The notes beneath the pieces were generated by a model, which was not told the origin of the DNA, searched no databases, and was given only the letters and a program-made list of their open reading frames with translations. This document shows positions 51,780 to 63,000 of a DNA stretch of 64,000 bases, piece after piece. Every line of letters starts with the position of its first letter. The stretch's first letter is position 1. Source of the stretch: Clusia tigrina (lineage: Eukaryota > Arthropoda > Insecta > Diptera > Clusiidae); assembly GCA_920105625.2 (NCBI GenBank), contig OV050033.1:109515700-109579699 (forward strand). The letters are read 5' to 3'. The position numbers and the translations under genes were made by a program.

Positions 51780-54700
51780 CAAACACTGATAAAACTTCAA
51801 ATGGCCCTAACTTATATACGGTACTTCCTACACCTATCAAAATTTGCAACATTCAAATGCTTGTAACTTTTTACTGGAGCGTCATAAAACCTTGAAATTT
51901 TGTAACAATAAAGTACTCGAGCCTCTTGTCAATTTAAGCTATCGTTCATAGCTATGCTACCCTCGAGTCCCAAATCGAACACTGATAAAACTTCAAATGG
52001 CCCTAACTTTTATACGCTACGTCCTACACCTATCAAAGTTTGCAACATACAAATGCTAGTAACTTTTTTCTGGAGCGTCATAAAATCTTGAAATTTTGTA
52101 ACAATAAAATACTTGAGCCTCTTGTCAATTTAAGCTATCGCTCAAAGCTATGCTACCCTTGAGTCCCAAATCAAACACTGATAAAACTTCAAATGGCCCT
52201 CACTTCTATATGGTACGTCCTACACCTATCAAAGTTTGCAACATATAACTGCTTGTAACTTTTTACTGGGGCGTCATAAAACCTTGAAATTTTGTAACAA
52301 TAAAGTACTCGAGCCTCTTGTCAATTTAAGCTATCGCTCTAAGCTATGCTACTACCGTTGAGTCCCAAATCAAACAATGATAAAACTTCAAATGGCCCTA
52401 ACTTATATACGGTACGTCCTACACCTATCAGAGTTTGCAACGTACAAATGTTTGTAACTTTTTACTGTAGCGTCATAAAACCTTGAAATTTTGTAACAAT
52501 AAAGTACTCGAGCCTCTTTTCAATTTAAGCTATCGCTCAAAGCTATGCTACCCTTGAGTCCCAAATCAAACACCGATATAACTTCAAATGGCACTAACTT
52601 CTATACGGGGCATCCTATACCTATCAAAGTTTGCAACATACAAATGCTTGTAACTTTTTACTGGAGTGTCATAAAACCTTGAAATTTTGTAACAATAAAG
52701 TACTCGAGCCTCTTGCCAATTTAAGCTATCGCTCATAGCTATGCTACCCTCGAGTCCCAAATCAAACACTGATAAAACTTCAAATGGCCCTAACTTCTAT
52801 ACGCTACGTCCTACACCTATCAAAGTTTGCAACATACGAATGCTAGTAACTTTTTACTGGAGCGTCATAAAATCTTGAAATTTTGTAACAATAAAATACT
52901 TGAGCCTCTTGTCAATTTAAGCTATCGCTCAAAGCTATGCTACCCTTGAGTCCCAAATCAAACACTGATAAAACTTCAAATGGCCCAAACTTCTATATGG
53001 TACGTCCTACACCTATCAAAGTTTGCAACATATAAGTGCTTGTAACTTTTTACTGGGGCGTCATAAAACTTTGAAATTTTGTAACAATAAATTACTCGAG
53101 CCTCTTGTCAATTTAAGCTATCGCTCAAAGCTATGCTACTACGGTTGAGTCCCAAATCAAACACTGATAAAACTTCAAATGGCCCTAACTTCTATACGGT
53201 GCATCCTATACCTATCAAAGTTTGCAACATACGAATGCTTGTAACTTTTTACTGGAGCGTCACAAAACCTTGAAATTTTGTAACAATAAAGTACTCAAGC
53301 CTCTTGGTAATTTAAGCTATCGCTCAAAGCTATGCTACCCTTGAGTCCCAAATCAAACACTGATAAAACTTCAAATGGCCCTAACTTCTATACGGTACGT
53401 CCTACACCTATCAATGTTTGCAACATACAATTGCTTGAAACTTTTTACTGGAGCGTCATAAAACCTTGAAATTTTGTAACAATAAAGTACTCGAGACTCT
53501 TGTCAATTTAAGCTATCGCTCAAAGCTATGCTACCCTTAAGTCCCAAATCAAACACTGATAAATCTTCAAATGGCCCTAGTTTCTATACGGTACGTCCTA
53601 CACCTATCAAACTTAGCAACATACAAATGCTTGTAGCTTTTTACTGGAGCGTCATAAAACCTTGAAATTTTGTAACAATAAAGTACTCGAGCCTTTTGCC
53701 AATTTAAGCTATCGCTCATAGCTATGCTACCCTCGAGTCCCAAATCAAACACTGATAAAACTTCAAATGGCCCTAACTTCTATACGCTACGTCCTACACC
53801 TATCAAAGTTTGCAACATACGAATGCTAGTAACTTTTTACTGGAGCGTCATAAAATCTTGAAATTTTGTAACAATAAAATACTGGAGCCTCTTGTCAATT
53901 TAAGCTATCGCTCAAAGCTATGCTACCCTTGAGTCCCAAATCAAACACTGATAAAACTTCAAATGGCCCAAACTTCTATATGGTACGTCCTACACCTATC
54001 AATGTTTGCAACATACAATTGCTTGAAACTTTTTTCTGGAGCGTCATAAAACCTTGAAATTTTGTAACAATAAAGTACTCGAGGCTCTTGTCAAGTTAAG
54101 CTATCGCTCAAAGCTATGCTACCCTTAAGTCCCAAATCAAACACTGATAAAATTTCAAATGGCCCTAACTTCTATACGGTACGTCCTACACCTATCAAAG
54201 TTTGGAACATACAACTGCTTGTAACTTTTTACTGGAGCGTCATAACACCTTGAAATTTTGTAACAATAAAGTGCTCGAGCCTCTTGTCAATTTAAGCTAT
54301 CGCTCAAAGCTATGCTACCCTTGAGTCCCAAATCAAACACTGATATATCTTCAAATGGCCCTAACTTCTATACGGTACGTCCTACACCTATCAAACTTAG
54401 CAACATACAAATGCTAGTAACTTTTTACTGGAGCGTCATAAAATCTTGAAATTTTGTAACAATAAAGTACTCGAGCCTCTTGTCAATTTAAGCTATCGCT
54501 CAAAGCTATGTTACCCTTGAGTCCCAAATCAAACACTGATAAAACTTCAAATGGCCCTAACTTCTATACGGTACGTCCTACACCTATCAAAGTTTGCAAC
54601 ATACAAATGCTTGTAACTTTTTACTGGAGCGTTATAACACCTTGAAATTTTGTAACAATAAAGTGCTCGAGCCTCTTGTCAATTAAGGTTATCGCTCAAA

Positions 54701-57700
54701 GATATGCTACCCTTGAGTCCCAAATCCAACACTGATAAGACTTCAAATGGCCCTAATTTCTATACGGTGCATCCTATACCTATCAAAGTTTGCAACATAC
54801 AAATGCTTGTAACTTTTTACTGGAGTTTTATAAAACCTTGAAATTTTGTAACAATAAAGTACTCGAGGCTCTTGTCAAGTTAAGCTATCGCTCAAAGCTA
54901 TGCTACCCTTAAGTCCCAAATCAAACACTGATAAAACTTCAAATGGCCCTAACTTATATACGGTACTTCCTACACCTATCAAAGTTTGCAACATTCAAAT
55001 GCTTGTAACTTTTTACTGGAGCGTCATAAAACCTTGAAATTTTGTAACAATAAAGTACTCGAGCCTCTTGTCAATTTAAGCTATCGTTCATAGCTATGCT
55101 ACCCTCGAGTCCCAAATCGAACACTGATAAAACTTCAAATGGCCCTAACTTTTATACGCTACGTCCTACACCTATCAAAGTTTGCAACATACAAATGCTA
55201 GTAACTTTTTTCTGGAGCGTCATAAAATCTTGAAATTTTGTAACAATAAAATACTTGAGCCTCTTGTCAATTTAAGCTATCGCTCAAAGCTATGCTACCC
55301 TTGAGTCCCAAATCAAACACTGATAAAACTTCAAATGGCCCTCACTTCTATATGGTACGTCCTACACCTATCAAAGTTTGCAACATATAACTGCTTGTAA
55401 CTTTTTACTGGGGCGTCATAAAACCTTGAAATTTTGTAACAATAAAGTACTCGAGCCTCTTGTCAATTTAAGCTATCGCTCTAAGCTATGCTACTACCGT
55501 TGAGTCCCAAATCAAACAATGATAAAACTTCAAATGGCCCTAACTTATATACGGTACGTCCTACACCTATCAGAGTTTGCAACGTACAAATGTTTGTAAC
55601 TTTTTACTGTAGCGTCATAAAACCTTGAAATTTTGTAACAATAAAGTACTCGAGCCTCTTTTCAATTTAAGCTATCGCTCAAAGCTATGCTACCCTTGAG
55701 TCCCAAATCAAACACCGATATAACTTCAAATGGCACTAACTTCTATACGGGGCATCCTATACCTATCAAAGTTTGCAACATACAAATGCTTGTAACTTTT
55801 TACTGGAGTGTCATAAAACCTTGAAATTTTGTAACAATAAAGTACTCGAGCCTCTTGCCAATTTAAGCTATCGCTCATAGCTATGCTACCCTCGAGTCCC
55901 AAATCAAACACTGATAAAACTTCAAATGGCCCTAACTTCTATACGCTACGTCCTACACCTATCAAAGTTTGCAACATACGAATGCTAGTAACTTTTTACT
56001 GGAGCGTCATAAAATCTTGAAATTTTGTAACAATAAAATACTTGAGCCTCTTGTCAATTTAAGCTATCGCTCAAAGCTATGCTACCCTTGAGTCCCAAAT
56101 CAAACACTGATAAAACTTCAAATGGCCCAAACTTCTATATGGTACGTCCTACACCTATCAAAGTTTGCAACATATAAGTGCTTGTAACTTTTTACTGGGG
56201 CGTCATAAAACTTTGAAATTTTGTAACAATAAATTACTCGAGCCTCTTGTCAATTTAAGCTATCGCTCAAAGCTATGCTACTACGGTTGAGTCCCAAATC
56301 AAACACTGATAAAACTTCAAATGGCCCTAACTTCTATACGGTGCATCCTATACCTATCAAAGTTTGCAACATACGAATGCTTGTAACTTTTTACTGGAGC
56401 GTCACAAAACCTTGAAATTTTGTAACAATAAAGTACTCAAGCCTCTTGGTAATTTAAGCTATCGCTCAAAGCTATGCTACCCTTGAGTCCCAAATCAAAC
56501 ACTGATAAAACTTCAAATGGCCCTAACTTCTATACGGTACGTCCTACACCTATCAATGTTTGCAACATACAATTGCTTGAAACTTTTTACTGGAGCGTCA
56601 TAAAACCTTGAAATTTTGTAACAATAAAGTACTCGAGACTCTTGTCAATTTAAGCTATCGCTCAAAGCTATGCTACCCTTAAGTCCCAAATCAAACACTG
56701 ATAAATCTTCAAATGGCCCTAGTTTCTATACGGTACGTCCTACACCTATCAAACTTAGCAACATACAAATGCTAGTAGCTTTTTACTGGAGCGTCATAAA
56801 ACCTTGAAATTTTGTAACAATAAAGTACTCGAGCCTTTTGCCAATTTAAGCTATCGCTCATAGCTATGCTACCCTCGAATCCCAAATCAAACACTGATAA
56901 AACTTCAAATGGCCCTAACTTCTATACGCTACGTCCTACACCTATCAAAGTTTGCAACATACGAATGCTAGTAACTTTTTACTGGAGCGTCATAAAATCT
57001 TGAAATTTTGTAACAATAAAATACTGGAGCCTCTTGTCAATTTAAGCTATCGCTCAAAGCTATGCTACCCTTGAGTCCCAAATCAAACACTGATAAAACT
57101 TCAAATGGCCCAAACTTCTATATGGTACGTCCTACACCTATCAATGTTTGCAACATACAATTGCTTGAAACTTTTTTCTGGAGCGTCATAAAACCTTGAA
57201 ATTTTGTAACAATAAAGTACTCGAGGCTCTTGTCAAGTTAAGCTATCGCTCAAAGCTATGCTACCCTTAAGTCCCAAATCAAACACTGATAAAATTTCAA
57301 ATGGCCCTAACTTCTATACGGTACGTCCTACACCTATCAAAGTTTGGAACATACAACTGCTTGTAACTTTTTACTGGAGCGTCATAACACCTTGAAATTT
57401 TGTAACAATAAAGTGCTCGAGCCTCTTGTCAATTTAAGCTATCGCTCAAAGCTATGCTACCCTTGAGTCCCAAATCAAACACTGATATATCTTCAAATGG
57501 CCCTAACTTCTATACGGTACGTCCTACACCTATCAAACTTAGCAACATACAAATGCTTGTAACTTTTTACTGGAGCGTCATAAAATCTTGAAATTTTGTA
57601 ACAATAAAGTACTCGAGCCTCTTGTCAATTTAAGCTATCGCTCAAAGCTATGTTACCCTTGAGTCCCAAATCAAACACTGATAAAACTTCAAATGGCCCT

Positions 57701-58005
57701 AACTTCTATACGGTACGTCCTACACCTATCAAAGTTTGCAACATACAAATGCTTGTAACTTTTTACTGGAGCGTTATAACACCTTGAAATTTTGTAACAA
57801 TAAAGTGCTCGAGCCTCTTGTCAATTAAGGTTATCGCTCAAAGATATGCTACCCTTGAGTCCCAAATCAAATACTGATAAAACTTCAAATGGCCCTAATT
57901 TCTATACGGTGCATCCTATACCTATCAAAGTTTGCAACATACAAATGCTTGTAACTTTTTACTGGAGTTTTATAAAACCTTGAAATTTTGTAACAATAAA
58001 GTACT
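51780..58005 (+). repeat. 16-monomer HOR, 3,142-bp period, two units
   Basis: Unit one runs from about 51,780 to 54,921 and unit two from 54,922 to about 58,005. The period is 16 x 196 plus two TAC insertions. Matching markers 3,142 bp apart include CTTATATACG at 51,811 and 54,953, ACTGGAGCCTC at 53,881 and 57,023, GTTATAACACC at 54,631 and 57,773, and TGGAGTTTTATAAAACC at 54,821 and 57,963. The units have only scattered differences, for example GCTTGTAGC versus GCTAGTAGC near 53,630 and 56,772. The match ends where GAGGCTCTTGTCAAG (54,866) is replaced by GAGACTCTTATCAAT (58,008). Confidence 0.9.
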
Positions 58006-60035
58006 CGAGACTCTTATCAATTTAAGCTATCGCTCAAAGCAATGCTACCCTTGAGTCCCAAATCAAACACTGATAAATCTTCAAATGGCCCTAACTTCTA
58101 TACGGTACGTCCTACACCTATCAAACTTAGCAACATACAAATGCTTGTAACTTTTTACTGGAGCGTCATAAAACCTTGAAATTTTGTAACAATAAAGTAC
58201 TCGAGCCTCTTGTCAATTTAGGCTATCGCTCAAAGCTATGCTACCCTTGAGTCCCAAATCAAACACTGATAAAATTTCAAATGGCCCTAACTTCTATACG
58301 GTACGTCCTACACCTATCAAAGTTTGCAACATACAAATGCTTGTAACTTCTTACTGGAGCGTCATAACACCTTGAAATTTTGTAACAATAAAGTGCTCGA
58401 GCCTCTTGTCAATTTAAGCTATCGCTCAAAGATATGCTACCCTTGTGTCCCAAATCAAACACTGATAAAACTTCAAATGGCCCTAGCTTCTATACAGTAC
58501 GTCCTACACCTATAAAAGTTTGCAACATACAAATGCTTGTAGCTTTTAACTGGAGCGTCATAAAACCTTGAAATTTTTTAACAATAAAGTACTCGAGCCT
58601 CTTGTCAATTTAAGCTATCGCTCAAAGCTATGCTACCCTTGAGTCCCAAATCAAACACTGATAAAACTTCAAATGGCCCTAACTTCTATACGGTACGTCC
58701 TACACCTATCAAAATTTGCAACATACAAGTGCTTGTAACTTTTTACTGGAGCGTCATAAAACCTTGAAATTTTGCAACAATAAAGTACTCGAGCCTCTTG
58801 ACAATTTAAGGTATCGCTCAAAGCTATGCTACCCTTGAGTCCCAAATCAAACACTGATAAAACTTCAAATGGCCCTAATTTCTATACGGTGCATCCTATA
58901 CCTATCAAAGTTTGCAACATACAAATGCTTGTAAGTTTTTACTGGAGTGTCATAAAACCTTGAAATTTTGTAACAATAAAGTACTCGAGCCACTTGCCAA
59001 TTTAAGTTATCGCTCAAAGCTATGCTACCCTTGAGTCCCAAATCAAACACTGATAAAACTTCAAACGGCCCGAACTTTTATACGGTACGTCCTACACCTA
59101 TCAAAGTTTGCAACATACACATGCTTGTAACTTTTTACTGGAGCGTCATAAAACCTTGAAATTTTGTAACAATAAAGTATTCGAGCCTCTTGTCAATTTA
59201 AGCTATCGCTCAAAGCTATGCTACCCTTGAGTCCCAAATCAAACACTGATAAAACTTCAAATGGCCCTAACTTATATACGGTACGTCCTACACCTATCAA
59301 AGTTTGCAACATACAAATGCTTGTAACTTTTTACTGGAGCGTCATTAAACCTTGAAATTTTGTAACAATAAAGTACTCGAGCCTTTTGCCAATTTAAGCT
59401 ATCGCTCAAAGCTATGCTACCCTCGAGTCCCAAATCGAACACTGATAAAACTTCAAATGGCCCTAACTTTTATACGCTACGTCCTACACCTATCAAAGAT
59501 TGCAACATACAAATGCTAGTAACTTTTTACTGGAGCATCATAAAATCTTGAAATTTTGTAACAATAAAATACTTGAGCCTCTTGTCAATTAAGGCTATCG
59601 CTCAAAGCTATGCTACCCTTGAGTCCCAAATCAAACACTGATAAAACTTTAAATGACCCTAACTTCTATACGGTGCATCCTATACCTATCAAAGTTTGCA
59701 ACATACGAATGCTTGTAACTTTTTACTGGAGCGTCATAAAACCTTGAAATTTTGTAGCAATTAAGTACTCAAGCCTCTTGTCAATTTAAGCTATCGCTCA
59801 AAGCTATGCTACCCTTGAGTCCCAAATCAAACACTGATAAAACTTCAAATGGCCCTAACTTCTATACGGTACGTCCTACACCTATCAATGTTTGCAACAT
59901 ACAATTGCTTGAGACTTTTTACTGGAGCGTCATAAAACCTTGAAATTTTGTAACAATAAAGTACTCGAGACTCTTGTCAATTTAAGCTATAGCTCAAAGC
60001 TATGCTACCCTTGAGTCCCAAATCAAACACTGATA
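58006..60035 (+). repeat. Consensus-like monomers without a clear HOR
   Basis: About ten monomers, each with its own scattered changes and no exact partner that I found inside the window. They contain few of the linked multi-base variants of the left part and no TAC insertion. Examples of private changes are AACTTCTTACTGG near 58,347, TCAAACGGCCCG near 59,063, GGAGCATCATAAAATC near 59,534 and TTTAAGCTATAGCTC near 59,987. This may be an older or less homogenised stretch. Confidence 0.7.
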
Positions 60036-63000
60036 AATCTTCAAATGGCCCTAGTTTCTATACGGTACGTCCTACACCTATCAAACTTAGCAACATACAA
60101 AAGCTTGTAGCTTTTTACTGGAGCGTCATAAAACCTTGAAATTTTGTAACAATAAAGTACTCGAGCCTCTTGTCAATTTAAGCTATCGCTCAAAGCTATG
60201 CTACCCTTGAGTCCCAAATCAAACACTGATAAATCTTCAAATGGCCCTAGTTTCTATACGGTACGTCCTACACCTATCCAACTTAGCAACATACAAATGC
60301 TTGTAGCTTTTTACTGGAGCGTCATAAAACCTTGAAATTTTGTAACAATAAAGCACTCGAGCCTCTTGTCAATTTAAGCTATCGCTCAAAGCTATGCTAG
60401 CCTTGGGTCCCAAATCAAACACTGATAAAACTTCAAATGGCCCTAACTTCTATACGGTACGTCCTACACCTATCAAAGTTTGCAACATACAAGTGCTTGT
60501 AACTTTTTACTGGAGCGTCATAAAACTTTGAAATTTTGTAACAATAAAGTACTCGAGCCTCTTGTCAATTTAAGCTATCGCTCAAAGCTATGCTACCCTT
60601 GAGTCCCAAATCAAACACTGATAAAATTTCAAATGGCCCTAACTTCTATACGGTACGTCCTACACCTATCAAAGTTTGCAACATACAAATGCTTGTAACT
60701 TTTTACTGGAGCGTCATAACACCTTGAAATTTTGTAACAATAAAGTGCTCGAGCCTCTTGTCAATTTAAGCTATCGCTCAAAGATATGCTACCCCTGTGC
60801 CCCAAATCAAACACTATTAAAACTTCAAATGGGCCTAACTTCTATACGGTACGTCCTACACCTATCAAACTTAGCAACATACAAATGCTTGTAATTTTTT
60901 ACTGGAGCGTCATAAAACCTTGAAATTTTGTAACAATAAAGTACTCGAGCCTCTTGTCAATTTAAGCTATCGCTCAAAGCTATGCTACCCTTGAGTCCCA
61001 AATCAAACACTGATAAAACTTCAAATGGCCCTAACTTCTATACGGTACGTCCTACACTTATCAAAGTTTGCAAAATACAAATGCTTGTAACTTTTTACTG
61101 GAGCGTCATAACACCTTGTAATTTTGTAACAATAAAGTGCTCGAGCCTCTTGTCAATTTAAGCTATCGCTCAAAGATATGCTAGCCTTGTGTCCCAAATC
61201 AAACACTGATAAAACTTCAAATGGCCCTAACTTCTATACGGTACGTCCTACACCTATAAAAGTTTGCAACATACAAATGCTTGTAGCTTTTAACTGGAGC
61301 GTCATAAAACCTTGAAATTTTGTAACAATAAAGTACTCGAGCCTCTTGTCAATTTAAGCTATCGCTCAAAGCTATGCTACCCTTGAGTCCCAAATCAAAC
61401 ACTGATAAATCTTCAAATGGCCCTAGTTTCTATACGGTACGTCCTACACCTATCAAACTTAGCAACATACAAATGCTTGTAGCTTTTTACTGGAGCGTCA
61501 TAAAACCTTGAAATTTTGTAACAATAAAGCACTCGAGCCTCTTGTCAATTTAAGCTATCGCTCAAAGCTATGCTAGCCTTGGGTCCCAAATCAAACACTG
61601 ATAAAACTTCAAATGGCCCTAACTTATATACGGTACGTCCTACACGTATCAAAGTTTGCAACATACAAGTGCTTGTAACTTTTTACTGGAGCGTCATAAA
61701 ACCTTGAAATTTTGTAACAATAAAGTACTCGAGCCTCTTGTCAATTTAAGCTATCGCTCAAAGCTATGCTACCCTTGAGTCCCAAATCAAACACTGATAA
61801 AATTTTAAATGGCCCTAACTTCTATACGGTACGTCCTACACCTATCAAAGTTTGCAACATACAAATGCTTGTAACTTTTTACTGGAGCGTCATAACACCT
61901 TGAAATTTTGTAACAATAAAGTGCTCGAGCCTCTTGTCAATTTAAGCTATCGCTCAAAGATATGCTACCCCTGTGCCCCAAATCAAACACTGATAAAACT
62001 TCAAATGGCCCTAACTTCTATACGGTACGTCCTACACCTATCAAACTTAGCAACATACAAATGCTTGTAACTTTTTACTGGAGCGTCATAAAACCTTGAA
62101 ATTTTGTAACAATAAAGTACTCGAGCCTCTTGTCAATTTAAGCTATCGCTCAAAGCTATGCTACCCTTGAGTCCCAAATCAAACACTGATAAAACTTCAA
62201 ATGGCCCTAACTTCTATACGGTACGTCCTACACCTATCAAAGTTTGCAAAATACAAATGCTTGTAACTTTTTACTGGAGCGTCATAACACCTTGTAATTT
62301 TGTAACAATAAAGTGCTCGAGCCTCTTGTCAATTTAAGCTATCGCTCAAAGATATGCTAGCCTTGTGTCCCAAATCAAACACTGATAAAACTTCAAATGG
62401 CCCTAACTTCTATACGGTACGTCCTACACCTATAAAAGTTTGCAACATACAAATGCTTGTAGCTTTTAACTGGAGCGTCATAAAACCTTGAAATTTTGTA
62501 ACAATAAAGTACTCGAGCCTCTTGTCAATTTAAGCTATCGCTCAAAGCTATGCTACCCTTGAGTCCCAAATCAAACACTGATAAAACTTCAAATGGCCCT
62601 AACTTCTATACGGTACGTCCTACACCTATCAAACTTAGCAACATAAAAATGCTTGTAGCTTTTTACTGGAGCGTCACAAAACCTTGAAATTTTGTAACAA
62701 TAAAGTACTCGAGCCTCTTGTCAATTTAAGCTATCGCTCAAAGCTATGCTACCCTTGAGTCCCAAATCAAACACTGATAAATCTTCAAATGGCCCTAGTT
62801 TCTATACGGTACGTCCTACACCTATCAAACTTAGCAACATACAAATGCTTGTAGCTTTTTACTGGAGCGTCATAAAACCTTGAAATTTTGTAACAATAAA
62901 GTACTCGAGCCTCTTGTCAATTTAAGCTATCGCTCAAAGCTATGCTACCCTTGAGTCCCAAATCAAACACTGATAAAATTTTAAATGGCCCTAACTTCTA

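Noticed and set aside
3521..59050. Recurring - strand open frames of 61 codons, and one of 83 codons at 51,601-51,852
   Set aside because: The 61-codon frames start with GTG and fill almost one monomer; they are satellite by-products. The 83-codon frame has an ATG but only because single-base variants open the frame upstream; it has no domain and no copies.
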